DNA of 64,000 bases, from positions 1 to 64,000 of the forward strand of contig JAJKFJ010020927.1 of NCBI GenBank assembly GCA_027382625.1, given 5' to 3'. The stretch's first letter is position 1; each line of letters opens with the position of its first letter. Under the pieces are notes generated by a model that was given only the letters and a program-made list of their open reading frames with translations, had not been told where the DNA came from and searched no databases. Made by a program: the position numbers and the translations under genes. This document shows, piece after piece, positions 25,791 to 37,275 of this stretch. The DNA is from Tetmemena sp. SeJ-2015. Its lineage: Eukaryota > Ciliophora > Spirotrichea > Sporadotrichida > Oxytrichidae.

Positions 25791-26639
25791 ATGTCTCCTA
25801 TTTTTCCTTCTTTAGAAGATCAAGATGCTATCAATCAAATTAAGAAAGTAAGTTAAGACCTACTTAGTAAGATCTTTATAGGAAACTTTGGAGTAGTACA
25901 TTTCTTTGTTCGACCTCAAGCGTCTCGAGTCTTATTCCAAGAATCTGGTAGATTTCCACTTGATTATGGACTTAGTGCCAACTCTAGCTAAGCTCTATTT
26001 CACCAGAGGCAGCTCTCTGTCTGGAGCTGGCCCAAGTGTGCTCCCTAAAACGGCTGTGAATCTATCTTATACTTAGTCTGCTATTCTCCTCGGAATGGGC
26101 CTGCAACACAAAAGCGTAGAAGATTTACTAATAGACCTCAACCTTCAGGCCAATCAAATGCTCCCTCTATTCAACAAAGGCATCAGGAAATTCACTCGTG
26201 TATTTAGAGAAGTTTTCGAAAGAGAAATTGCTAAGTAGGTTGATCAAGAGACCAGAGAAAGTCAATCTAAACTCAAGAAAAGTCTGCAAATGAACTATTA
26301 TACAAGAAAAATAAGTTTTAATTATAGCTTGATACCCTATTTTCATAATAAGAGTAGATTAAGCAAGGACTGAGGGAAGAATTGGATGAGACCGAACATC
26401 AGTTGACTAAGAAAATGAGATAAGAGAAGGAGGAGTTCTTGAAAAAGTTCAAGAAACACGAAATTACAGACCATGCTGATGAAGACTTTAACAAAGCTAC
26501 TCATGGCAAGGATGCAACTAAACTTAATGTTGTCAGTGTTGAGAAAAGTCAAAAGAAGAAGAGAGATAGCGATGATGACACAGAATAGTTAGAGAGCAAA
26601 GTTAATAAAGACAAAAAACATAAGAGATCCAAGCATTGA
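25791..26639 (+). CDS. NAT10/Kre33 C-terminal (tRNA-binding) domain only
   Basis: Homologous to the C-terminal domain of RNA cytidine acetyltransferase (NAT10/Kre33/TmcA, which makes ac4C in rRNA and tRNA). Diagnostic stretches are DLKRLESYSKNLVDFHLIMD, SAILLGMGLQHKSVEDLL and LFNKGIRKFTRVFREVFE. The Lys-rich tail ends KDKKHKRSKH and TGA 26637-26639. ATG 25791 is followed by 19 codons unlike NAT10, then a 34-bp intron (25848-25881). An IES sits at 26286-26362. Length-checked at 245 residues against about 1000 for the family. The helicase and acetyltransferase modules were not found anywhere in the window. Either the other MDSs lie elsewhere in the germline or this is a stand-alone domain. Confidence 0.85.
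26286..26362 (+). other. IES, pointer GCAA (77 bp)
   Basis: GCAA at 26286-26289 and 26363-26366. Joins KKSLQGLREELDETEH in frame. Confidence 0.85.
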
Positions 26640-26764
26640 TGTCTCTCTCTTGGCTAGCAAGCCCATAATTAATTCTTATCTTTACTTAATATTTCTTCTA
26701 ATGGATATTTATTTCTAAGAATTTAGATTAAACGAATTTTTTTAAATTAGGAGAGACAATCTTT

Positions 26765-29132
26765 TCAATTTGCTAGTTGCGCTAAGAAGTTGTCCACTGG
26801 ATTTTCTGTTTTATGTATTCTAACGATTCCATACAGATATTCATATTACTGAGTTTCAGGCATTTACTTATACTTCTCAACATCAATAATAACTACTTTC
26901 TGGTCTGGCAATTTTGTCTTCAAATGCTTGAATTTAAGAGCATAGAGACCTAAGAGGCTTCCATTTCTGGAGTTTTGAATTTCTGAGTCCTGTAGAAGCA
27001 AGATTCTCTAAAAAAGAAGTTACACTAAAACTTCAACTTACATTTTAGTCGAGCAACTTGAAGTCAACTCTATAGGATTTGGCTGCTTTAACATTTTCTT
27101 GGAAAGTGCAGCGCAATTTCAGTAGTTTCTTGGCGATATCTTTTTAGACATCAGAGTGGTTGTTTCTGTCAAACTGGGAAAAGTCATGCTCACACTGCTC
27201 TCTCACATTGAGTGGGATTATGTTCTTGAATTCTCGTGGCTATCAATAATTAAGAGATTTAAGAAGGGCTTACCCATTTCTTAGAAGCAACCATGTGGTT
27301 ACAGTGAATAACTAGCTCATGCACCATAAGTCTTTCCTCTTTAGAGAGAGGAGTTTCTCTCTAGAAGTTATGAAGTCTCTCGAACATTTTAGTCGCAAGG
27401 GGATTTGGGATGACTTCATCATCAGCAGTGATTATGCTCCATGTCATTTTAATAATATCTTCATCACTGATAGACTTGTAATTGTCTTTAAGTAAGATCA
27501 GGTAGTTTAAGTAGAATTGAGTTTGAGAATCGGCGGAGATAAATCCTTCCTTTACCATGAGGAAAAGAAGTTTTGTGTAGGAATAGAAATGCTTCTGCAG
27601 GTAATCTTTATTAAATATACCTTTGGAGGTACACTGCTCGAGGTATCTGTGGAAGACATAAAGGTCAGAATTTTGATGAGCTGCTATCAACTAGATCAAA
27701 GGTTCAAGCTGGTCTAATTCAAATCTCTTGATATCGATGGCCTTTTCTCTTAATTTTTGAAGTAAGCCAGAGACGTACTTCTATCTTTGCTGATCGTCCT
27801 CTAAGGTATCAATAACTCTTAAGAGGTAGCTTGGAGAAGTCTTTTCAATTCTTTAGATCTGAATTCTAAGGTAGGCATCAAAGAAGGGGGAAGTAGTAAG
27901 CTCAGTGTACTTTTCCTTTTGAAGATAAGCAGCAAGCTCTTTTACTAATTTCGCAGTCTAGAAGAGCTCAGCTCCATGGATTTTTACATCCTTATGGCGA
28001 ATGTACTCGACTTGCTTGTCCAAGAATATTTGAGGCAATTCTGAAATAATATTTCAGATGAATGAGAATTTATGATGCTAAAATTGAAAAGTTTTGCTTG
28101 GGGAATAGATTCATCAATTTACTGATGCAAGAAAGTACGCGATAAGAAAGAATCTGATTCATAGTGCCATTTTAAGCAAGTCTTTGCAATTGATTGAGAA
28201 GCTTATCATACAACTCAGGCTTCTCAGTGTATTAAATAGACACCAAGTTCTCAAGGATGAGAGTGGCTGATGCCTTGTTGAGATTAGAGAGATTATGCAT
28301 TTGGTTTAGCTCGTGGAGCAAAGATCTAGGCACGTAGTTTTGAGCAAGGAATCCTGATATCATACCAGCTATATCTGAGGAGAGAATTCGAGAGAAGTGC
28401 TCAACTGCCTTTTACTCGAAATGGAAATAGTGCTAGGGCTTAACTTCTGTCTTTTCAAATACAGTGTCTTGTAATACTTTGAGGATTGGGAGAATGCAAT
28501 TCAAGGGAACTTCCTTGGCATTTTCGATCAAGTGAGAAAGAAGAATTCTATGAAGACTAGCTGCTGCCTCTGGGGTGTTTGTAGCAGGGTCCCCATACTT
28601 GGCCTTATATTCTGCCTTTTCATTTTCAGAGAGAGTAGAGAACTTAGTCTGTGCAAGGACAGTCTAGTTGACTTTGTAGAGGAGGAAAGAGTAATGGATC
28701 AAGTTAAATTGCTTTTAGTTGAGATTGTAATAGCTGAAGAGTTACTGCACATTGTGGAATTCATTCATGATGCTATTTACATGCTAGTCGTTGCCATAGT
28801 TCTACTTAGCTATGTTAGCTGGTCTGTTTTAAATAAACTCTAGCTGTGAGATAAACTAAGTAATTTGGTAGATCAATAGCAATCATATTAAAGAATAGTT
28901 TATCATCTTCTTGTGGTTTGGATGAGCTTTAGTTTGATTGATACGATGAGCTGAAGGTTCTTGCTTGTTGTTGCTGTAAACTTAAGAACTAACTGTAGGC
29001 CTACTAATTCATCAGAGAGCTTGAGTTGAAATTCATTTGCGTAAGCATGAGTGAAGTGCGTTAAAGATGGGGGAGTCTTCTTGATGCTGAGAGGACAAAG
29101 AGACTTTTGGCTAAGCTGCTTGTCTGCTTCAT
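26765..29132 (-). CDS. Helical, presequence-bearing protein with RAP-like C-terminus
   Basis: 736 residues (length-checked). The N-terminus is a mitochondrial-type presequence (MKQTSSLAKSLFVLSASRRL). A long all-helical repeat-like body follows (for example FLAQNYVPRSLLHELNQM and FERLHNF). The C-terminal 90 residues (VDFKLLDQN...GLYALKFKHLKTKLPDQKVV) resemble a RAP domain, as found in FASTK-type organelle RNA-binding proteins; this is inferred from pattern only. Two 34-bp introns (27240-27273, 27008-27041) and two IESs. Divergent from the DDX19 gene: starts 166 bp apart. Confidence 0.75.
28042..28084 (-). other. IES, pointer TTTCA (43 bp)
   Basis: TGAAA at 28042-28046 and 28085-28089. Joins FPKQNFSELPQIFLDKQ in frame. 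Confidence 0.8.
28823..28868 (-). other. IES, pointer CCA (46 bp)
   Basis: TGG at 28820-28822 and 28866-28868. Removal gives MIAIDLPANIAKQNYGND. Confidence 0.7.
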
Positions 29133-29298
29133 TTTTATTGTTTGATAATTTATATTATAATACAAGATTTGGCTCACTCTTTTCTAATTAGTGGTTCTTT
29201 AATTCTTACATTCCACTTTCCAGTCCTCTGGTAAAGATTAAGAAGTATTGAGGTGCAAGAGCTATAATAATAATTACAACAAATTAGTAGCTATAGTA

Positions 29299-30990
29299 AT
29301 GGTTGACTCAGTCCCCAAAGCAGAAGAGCAAAAGCAACTCTGTCATGAATCTTTATAGCGAATATGTTTATATTAACTCATAAAGGGAGTTCTCTCAGTC
29401 GAGAGCAAGAATGTGGTAGTAGACCTCACTTCAAAGAAGGTGAGTTGGACTGATCTTGGAGTTCCTCAGCACTTGATTGACTACGGTTTGACTTCCATGC
29501 GCTATGCAAAGCCTTCAATGATTCAAGTGCATGCCATCGACAAAATATCTAAGGCTCCCAACGAAAACTTCCTCTTCTAAGCAGGCAATCTTTTTATCAA
29601 TCCATAATATGATAGGTAGATTATATGGCTTACTAAATGGCAACGGAAAGACTGGAGCCTTTGGAATTCCCGCCCTGATGAGAGTGGACCCTAAGAATCC
29701 TGACATCCAAGTTTTGATCCTGGCAACTAGCAGAGAGCTGATTCGCCAGACTATGCAAGTTCTGCAGCAGCTCTCAATTGTATATAGGCTTTTAGTGTTC
29801 CTTAATTTAATCGGCATGGACATCAAGATCGAATTCGGAGAAGGTTCTTTAGTGAAGCCATGCCACATCCTTGTGACAACCCCTAACTACTTTTAAATTG
29901 AGCTATTATTTGAAATTACTTACTTTTCGAACAAGCTAGGTGGCAGGTAGAGCGTCATCAACTTGATTTAAATTATGCATACATGCTAATATGATAATAT
30001 ATTGAAGAGTCTGAAGATGGTGGTGTTTGACGAAGCAGATGAAATTGTGAAGCAAGAGAGCAACCGCCAAGTGCTCTAGATGCTGAAAGATAAGGAAATC
30101 TCAAGAGTAGGAGCTAATCCTCAGTATCTCATGTTCTCAGCCACCTATAGCGAGGAAAATATTCAGGAGTTTTAGAAACTAGTGGGCAACTTCAAGTCTT
30201 TCACAGTTCAGAATAAAGCACTTAACCTCAAAGGAGTTAAGCAGTACTATATCCTCCTCAGTATTTTATAAAAACTAGAAATAAATTAGTAATGCAGAGC
30301 ATATCGAACTGAAAAGTTATTTTTATTAGCGATTCCAGTTCATTGAGCAATTCTACCAGCAGATGACTGTTTGCGGCATGATTTTCACAAACACTAAAAA
30401 GACTGCTCAGTACATTTAAGATAGTCTCCGCAGAAACAATTACAAAGCTGAGATTATCATCGGAGGCCTACCTTTCGAAGAAAGAGACAGCATCATTGAC
30501 AGCTTTAGGATTCTTATAAATTCATCATCCACTTTGCCCATCATTATTTGGAAGTAGGAGATCAATTCATTATAAGATTTCATAAACCAATATACTATCC
30601 TATTTTAATAAATGCTCTGATCTGCACAAATGTGCTAGCGAGAGGCATAGATGTTCCAGAAGTAGATATCGTCATCAACTTATTTTAATTAATTTCAATA
30701 AATAGGGTTTATATAAGCACGACTTCGATGTTCCTATCACAGAGAACGAGGGTTGGAGAGAGCCAGACTACGCTAACTACTTGCATAGAGTCGGTAGAAC
30801 CGGTCGCTTTGGCACAGATGGTCTAGGAATAACTTTTGTTAGCCCGGAGGTTGACATTGATCTAGACCTCAGCTTCATTCAGAAAATTGAAAAGTTCTAC
30901 AGCTCTGAAATTAAGGAGGTCAAAACTTTCGATGATTTCATTCAGATCTATAGAGAGATGAGGTGCAAGACTGGTGAGGACACTGTTTGA
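29299..30990 (+). CDS. DDX19: DEAD-box helicase DDX19/Dbp5
   Basis: mRNA-export ATPase acting at the nuclear pore. After removal of eight IESs it gives 447 residues (length-checked), close to the human ~479. Motifs in order: Q-motif region (LTSMRYAKPSMIQ), motif I (QAGNGKTGAF), Ia (ATSRELIRQ), Ib (TTPN), II (VFDEADEIV), III (FSATYS), IV (GMIFTNTKKTA), V (TNVLARGIDVP), VI (HRVGRTGRFG). The sequence next to motif VI (PITENEGWREPDYANYLHR) is the family signature. The raw DNA breaks motif I, motif V and several linkers, so germline copies cannot encode the enzyme unrearranged. ATG 29299, TGA 30988-30990. Confidence 0.95.
29336..29374 (+). other. IES, pointer AACTC (39 bp, stop-free)
   Basis: AACTC at 29336-29340 and 29375-29379. 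Multiple of three. Removal gives EEQKQLIKGVLSVESK. Confidence 0.7.
29584..29638 (+). other. IES, pointer GGCAA (55 bp) in motif I
   Basis: GGCAA at 29584-29588 and 29639-29643. Excision rebuilds the Walker A-type motif GNGKT. Confidence 0.93.
29776..29808 (+). other. IES, pointer AAT (33 bp, stop-free)
   Basis: AAT at 29776-29778 and 29809-29811. Joins QLSIGMDIKIEFG. Confidence 0.75.
29888..29920 (+). other. IES, pointer TACTTTT (33 bp, stop-free)
   Basis: TACTTTT at 29888-29894 and 29921-29927. Joins TTPNYFSNKLGGRQ. Confidence 0.88.
29963..30001 (+). other. IES, pointer TTGA (39 bp, stop-free)
   Basis: TTGA at 29963-29966 and 30002-30005. Joins SVINLKSLKMVVFDEAD. Confidence 0.85.
30260..30287 (+). 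other. IES, pointer AGTA (28 bp)
   Basis: AGTA at 30260-30263 and 30288-30291. Joins KQYYILLSNAEHIELKS. Confidence 0.85.
30516..30607 (+). other. IES, pointer ATAAAT (92 bp)
   Basis: ATAAAT at 30516-30521 and 30608-30613. Joins DSFRILINALICTNVLARG, restoring motif V. Confidence 0.9.
30680..30708 (+). other. IES, pointer TTAT (29 bp)
   Basis: TTAT at 30680-30683 and 30709-30712. Joins VDIVINLYKHDFDVP. Confidence 0.85.
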
Positions 30991-31120
30991 TAAAACTATT
31001 GAAGGATTAATAAATAGAGTAAAGCAATTGAATTCATAATTAATATTTAGTTTTAATGTTAAGTATCCAGACTAAAAAGGTTAAGGCATAATATTAATAC
31101 TGATCAAAACTGTACATTAT

Positions 31121-33178
31121 TCATTAGAAGGGTAAAGAACCACCTCCAGTTTGGTCATTTAGAATCTGGGAATCGTTTCCACTTTTTTATTAGAATGATG
31201 AAGTTTGGTTCACATCTAGGTCTGCAAGCTTTAATGGCAGTCCCTTCTCTTCTAAGTTAAATTTAAGAAAAATCTCTTATAAACTTAAGTTTCTATTGTT
31301 CTCCTGAATTGCTTGAAGAGTTAGCCTTTCTGCAAGATAAATATGAAATCAATAACTTTTTCAAGGTATTCCAAGTATTATTTCATTGAAGAGAGCAAAC
31401 TCATCCTTGCAACTTTAACTTTATCTTGGAAGAGACTATTGACCAAGAGACTAGGGCCTGAGCTTCCATAGTTAAACTCTGAGAAAAAATAGACTAAACT
31501 TTTCTCAGACTAGCTTGAGCTACTCTTTCTCGCAGGATCAATAGGCACACAAACGAATGCTTCCTTTATGTTGGAAAGCTGCTTTCCTGATGAAGACCCT
31601 GAAGAAGGAGAGAGGCTTTTTCTGAGAATATAGAAATACCCATTCTCATCAGTTCCCCAATAAGTAACCATTTTGGCAGACCTTGTGGAGATGAACTGGC
31701 GAGTTAGAAAATCAGCAGGTAAATCAAGAGTCTCATCAGTTGTTAAAACATGCTTCTCATCATCGCGGCTTATTTCTCTTGAATCTACTGTCATAAAATC
31801 GAAAGAATCGTAATGAGAATCTCTATAACAATTCAGAATGCTTTCACCGACAGTAATGCTATCTCCAGGTGCTAGAATTCGAGATCGAAGCATTTGATAT
31901 CTTGTTTTCAGGCTTACAACTGAAGATGAAGCTTTCAAGTTTATTATTTAAAGGATGAGTCCAACATAAAAGTAGTCTAAATGGAAACCAATCCAATTTC
32001 TCAAGATGTAGAAAACTCCAAATAGCATCACAAGTTATTGAACCTATTTTTTCAGTATTTTCTTATCGATATGCACACTATTAGATCTCGGTTTTTATGC
32101 CCAAATAGTCAAACCATTTTCTATTTTAACAGTTTGCCATTCAGTGGTTGGAGATTTCTCGCTTAGTTCATCAGCTACTTATTTTTAAATTTGCTTTAGG
32201 AATTCACTTTAGTCCTACGTCATAGATCCTAGGTCTATTTCATGATCAGGATGAGCTTGCTTGTAAGTTCTTCTCTTAGGAATTAAGGAAATCTTCTTCC
32301 TGAACTTTTGCCCACTTTGAATTCTTTCATCTCCATAGTCATTAACATTATTTGCCTCTTATTCTCCAGAGACAGGAGTGAATTTATTTGGCGACCCTCT
32401 GCCTATTCTCAAAGGCTAATCTGGCGAACCTCCTTGATTAAATATTGCACTAAGAGATCCACCAACCATAGCTCGCGTATGATTTGCAGCTCCCGTACCT
32501 TAAGCAGAGCTTTAAAAATGATTATTAGCCGCTTGAGCTATGGTTTACCTCCTAAACTCTTCTATTTCAAAGAAATTTTTGTCATCCTGAAACATCGAGC
32601 TCTCATCAAACTTTTCATCTTATAGATGCTTTTACCATTGAGCGGCTACTACTTAAGAAGCCGCATGATAGCTCTTTCTATCCTTGCCTATTGATACTCT
32701 CTCTAGAGGATTGTGGCCATTGCTTTACTAAATGACGTTAATTGAACTAGTGGGTGCGCTGACTGGCTTAGCTTCTAATTATGAAGGAGAGTTGCCCTTC
32801 TCGTTGGAAGGAAGCTGAGTGAAAATGTGTTTATGCTTGAGGGTTGCTTCTATAATAGCATCTCTCCATTCAATCGCTTCCTCTACAGTGTCGAAAGAAA
32901 GGAAGTAAGTCTTGCCGTTTGGTGGAGCAGTTTGAATGGAGAAAGAGTTATCCCTTTCTTTTACCAAGGTAATGTTACTAATCAGCGCATCAGTGAGTGA
33001 AACAGAACCATTCGCTTTTACTTCTTCCTCACTCTGGTAATAAGTTAGATCTTAATTTGTCTCTAAATAGGGGTTTTAAAGTGTTAATAGATCTACCATC
33101 AAGCACGAAAAAGCGCAAGTTCCATCCGTAATTGATAGGACCTTCTCCTAACTTGTAAAAAGTACCTGACTTCAGCAT
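31121..33178 (-). CDS. PH-START (EDR2-like) lipid-binding protein
   Basis: The N-terminal PH domain starts at 33178 (MLKSGTFYKLGEGPINYGWN). After IES removal it reads FFVLDLTYYQSEEEVKANG and ends with EEAIEWRDAIIEA (about 32850). A long Ser/Asn/Gln-rich linker follows. The START-like half (about 31560-32190) has ENGLTIWA near its beginning and RSAKMVTYWGTDENGYFYIL, which aligns with the RYWRRNDDGSYVVL region of plant EDR2-type proteins. These bind phosphoinositides and sterol or lipid at membranes. The region 31990-32080 has a frame-consistent but unusual insert, probably an IES. The C-terminus SGNDSQILNDQTGGG is followed by TGA (TCA 31121-31123). Confidence 0.75.
33052..33100 (-). other. IES, pointer GAT (49 bp) inside PH domain
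   Basis: ATC at 33049-33051 and 33098-33100. Excision joins beta strands to FFVLDLTYYQSEEE. Confidence 0.8.
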
Positions 33179-33285
33179 TTTCTAATTTTTCTTTAAATTT
33201 TAAATTACCAAGCATATAGGTTTATTTAGCTGATGAGATGATATAATGAGCTAGTAAAATTTTATAATGTATAGCTTATTTATGA

Positions 33286-35777
33286 TCATAATTTATCATC
33301 ACTTATTCTTTCATAGAATAACATGTATGGATTCCTTTCCATTAAGTCTCTCTAGTTTATTATCTATGTATTTGAATCGTCGCATAGCAACCACTTTTCC
33401 TCATGCCTTTTGTTCTACAGAATTTCAGAAGACTAATTTGAAGGAAACAATTTCCTGTAGGAAACGTAATGCCCACAGTTTGCTTATCCGAAATGCTCAA
33501 TAAGTCCACAAAGTCTGTATTTTCTATTGAATTCGCAACCCCGTTGATTGAGTTAGTTCTATATTTTTGTAAAAGAAAAATTTGATTACTATTTTTGAGA
33601 GGTCTAATACCTCAGGAAAAGACACCTTCTCTCTGTTTAAAAGCACTTGTCCTGTTACTGAAAATACTACCCTCTTATAAAAGTGATGTCACAATAAAAT
33701 ATAATTCTAATACTCTTGATATGAAGACATAGAATTTTCTAAATTGATTAGAGGATATATAAATATTACTGGAGGATTAGTGATTGAGAACTTCTTTGAA
33801 ATTGTTGTTTGTATTTTATTCATTCCTAAGCAGACAGGATTTTTAGTCTTCTGTTTGAATTCTTTCCATTCCTTCACTATGAAAAATTAGTTGTGAATAT
33901 AATTCTCTTACTGAATAGATCCTCATCTAAATCTGGTAATTTAAGGATTCTCCTCAATTTTTCGAGCACCTCTTCTATTTGTTAGTCACTCCACTCACTT
34001 CTCGAATCTTCATATAATGAATTAAAAACATAAATTTTCTCCTTCTTAATCTTAAACTCTCTGTGTGGCTATGTTATTCCTTTTGTTTCTAAGATTTTCA
34101 CTCTCCGTGCTTATATAAGTTCTCAAACTGCACTTCATGCATGTGAAGTTCTAGACTTACTCACTCGTGAAGTACTAATTTAGCGATTAGTAAATGTCTT
34201 TTTAGACTTCCACATTTAAATCATATAATATTTCCCACCTGTGTAGCTCCTAAGAAGTTTCAGTTTCTCCTGCTCCTCCACATCTCAAGCATTTTATGGT
34301 GCTCAAATAAACTCCTGCAAAGGGATTCATCCCTATCAATTTATTAGTCTGCAGGTCTCTAAACTAAAGCAGGCCTTTTAAGAGTCTGCAGGAGAAGAAA
34401 TCCTTCTCTAGTTTAATTTCCTCTCTTTGCACTTCTGACAAAGACTAATTGAAAGCAATAGAAATTGAATTTAATTAAAAAGAGCCCTCATAATTCGATT
34501 CTTATATGTTTGCAAGCTCTACTTAGTTATCCTAAAATGCATTATGCTTGTTATTTTGAGATGGCTTATTGAAGCTGATCTTCAAATGTGAGTTATTGTT
34601 AAGCTCCTCGCTACTATTGATGTCTTCAGATTCATTCATAAAATTTGCAAATCTTTTGCTGCTTTTAGAATAAGCTGAAGAAGCTGTACTCAGGATTTCA
34701 GGCGATGCGAGTCCGTAATCTCTCGTATTCATTCTCAAAAATTAAGCATCATCATAAATGCATGGTATTTAAACTAAGATTAAATTAAGCAGTGATTTTT
34801 GTGAGTTTATCCTGCAAGAGTACTAGTAATTCGTGAGAGTCTTGCTAATCAAGGGAGTTTATTTCATTAGAATCCTCACATATCATTGAGAAAAATGAAG
34901 TCACATCAATGTCTTTGTTTCTAAAAGATAAATAATTATTTAGAACCTGAAATTAAAGAAAACAATTTGATTTAGCTAAATAAGATGTCTTCATATATTA
35001 TTTCATGCTAATTTAGGCTATAACTCATAGTTTTTAATTATAAAATTCTTATGATGAGAAAAAAATTTAATTTTCTTGTAAATGTCATCCTGTTTCTTAA
35101 ATTAGCTTTCCTCTTCATAAGTAGTATTAGGTAATAGATTTTAACGATAATTAAATAAAGAAAGGAAATTTAATTAAAAGACTAAACGTCTAGATGTAGG
35201 GGATATTCTTCAATCTCACTTTATATAATACCTTAAAATAGATATATTTGCATAATAAATAATTTCCCTGATTTATCTTGAGTAGAATATCGATAAGTTT
35301 GATGACGATGATAGAATCAGTCTCAGTGAGAATAAGCCCTACGTGTTTCCAAACTTTATTCACGTATTCCATAAAGAGAGAAGAGCCTGCCAGTACTTAT
35401 AGCAACGAATTCATGTAGCAAGTATTGCCCAAGTTTGGGAGGCCAAAGTGGTCGTAGTATTTTCTTATTGAGCAAGTCTACAGCTTCACTAGATCTTCAA
35501 CTTCATTCGAAAATACTCCCTCTAAGCCTGGATAGAAGTACTGGTAGTCGGAGTATTTTTGCCATTGGGATTCTTTTTCTTCTTCAAATTTCTCCCTCTC
35601 TAATTGCTTTCTCTTTGAGGCACGTATGTAGAGCACCAGTCCCATCATTAAAAAAATTATATAATTAATCAAACCAGAGACTACAACTCCAGCTCCAGTT
35701 ATAAAGACAAACTTTTAGTCTTTAATCAGACCTTATAAATAATTTGTGCTAATAGTTGAATTGATTTGCTTGTCCAT
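33286..35777 (-). CDS. Ubiquitin-specific protease, USP30-like, membrane-anchored
   Basis: Starts MDKQINSTISTN at 35777. It has an N-terminal membrane segment (VVVSGLINYIIFLMMGLVLY) then a basic/coiled linker, the architecture of mitochondrial outer-membrane USP30. Cys box GLPNLGNTCYMNSLLQ at about 35405-35440 (catalytic Cys present). QQDSHELL at about 34850, NPFAGVYLSTIKCLRCGGAG at about 34290 and CMKCS near 34140 match the finger region. VSFPEVLDLS lies near 33600. His box CGHYVSYRK is at about 33460 and WLLCDDS at about 33375. The end is YMLFYERISDDKL and TGA (33286-33288). Several IESs are needed (for example between 35200 and 34960, near 34000 and 33880-33500) and were not individually resolved. 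Confidence 0.85.
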
Positions 35778-36074
35778 GTTTATAAAATTATAAATTAATC
35801 AGAGCCAAACGAGTAGTATAAGAATTAGTATTAAAACTTCCAAATATTTATCAATTACTCCAACAATGAAATTAAAAATAATTTATTTGATTAAAAGGGG
35901 AAAAAAATTCTAATTTAAAATGTAAGCTTTGATAAGATTAATTAAAGATATTATAAAGAAAAAGAGCATTTATTAAATTACTCTTAAATTGTAAATATAC
36001 AGTTTTAATTTAGGATGAATTATAGTTTTTGCAATAATTATTGTAGATTAAATAACTTTGATCACACATCTTAT
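35778..36074. other. Spacer
   Basis: AT-rich. No coding frame supported. Confidence 0.5.
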
Positions 36075-37275
36075 TCAGTTTCTCTGCCTATAATTTCCAA
36101 ATTTACTCTCTAAGCTTTAAACCTTATTAAAAATGAATGAATGAGCAATAATTTTAATTATCCTTGTAGCATTTTTGTAATAGTCTATGTGAGTAATTTG
36201 GAAGAAGTTGCTTTTTCTTTGCTTATTTTGTTTCTTATTGTCTTTTGACTTGTCAATCCAGTCTTCTCCCTACTTGAATCTAAGAGTTTTCTTTTCCTGC
36301 TCCTCCCTTTCCCTCTACTTCTGTCTTGCCTTGTTTCCAGCTGCCACAAGTGGTCTTAACTCGTCTATCACATCTTCAAGAAAGATTTCATCTGCACCTT
36401 CCCTAATGTCTGTGAATTGCACATACCCTCTTGTCTGCTCGCTCTTATACACCTATTAACAAACTGTAAAATTCTTATACACAAAGACATCGCCAAACTT
36501 GCTGAAAATCTGAGCAAGTTCATCCATAGTAGACTCTGGCAAGAATTCGATGTATAGTGTGTACTCATTCTACATCTACTCGAATCTCTATTCCTCTGGG
36601 CTCAGGATCTTCTTATCTGACTTCTTTTTGGTGTTGTTATTTAGAGCACCTCTGCAATCCAAATCGAAGTAGCGAGGGATGTCCTTATTCATCATTACCT
36701 TATTCAGACAGTGCTTCAAATCATCGTAGTGAATCTAGGCGTTTTAAACCATTGAGTAGTGCCTCACTCGTTTTTGGGGTTTCGGAGATGCGCAGCCCTT
36801 AGTTGAAAGGTATAAGAACTCGTCTGAATCCTTTCTTCTCTGCTTCTTTGTATATCACATTCAAAATTATAAAGAGGATTATATCACAAATTATACGCTT
36901 TTAGATAAGGATATACGATAAATCTTCCATAGCAATTCTTGATCATCTTTATAGAAAGAAGATTTATTTTACTCTGGTATTTAACATAAGTAATTTCTAT
37001 ATCCTATTTCTAAAATATAAATTGATATGTGTAATAGAGGATTTAGCAGCAGATTTCTTGCCTTCCTTTACACTTTAGCATTCGTCTGACTCATACAGAT
37101 CTTCCAGTTGAATATGAATGCTGCTCGACCTACTAACTGCTGACTTCTTGCCGCTTTCCTTCCCTTTTGAAATTCTGCTTTCATAGGAAGTTCCTCTTGA
37201 ACATTTCTTCACAGGGGTCACTGATCCTCTTATAGATCGAGACTTTCCTGCTCTAAAATCTTCCTCTTTTTGAGA
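36075..37275 (-). CDS. La-related RNA-binding protein (LARP7/p65/p43-like)
   Basis: The most secure part is an RRM at about 36440-36590: RNP2-like YTLYIEFLPESTMDELAQIF and RNP1-like TRGYVQFTDIREGADEIF. A Lys/Arg-rich tail (RQKQREREEQEKKTLRFKQG) follows. Just before it a basic linker (NNNTKKKSDKKILSPEEQRF) resembles the La-motif-to-RRM1 junction of LARP7. The upstream block GFRRVLIPFNQGLRISETPKT would be the La-motif end. The N-terminal part is Ser/Lys-rich (RGSVTPVKKCSRGTSYESR). TGA is at 36075-36077; the start is not found. LARP7-family proteins bind 7SK or, in ciliates, telomerase RNA (p65, p43); that role is inference. Confidence 0.6.

Noticed and set aside
29515..29868. 117-codon minus-strand ORF
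   Set aside because: Shadow of DDX19 coding sequence on the other strand.
36368..36568. 66-codon minus-strand ORF
   Set aside because: Out-of-frame shadow of the RRM-encoding segment.
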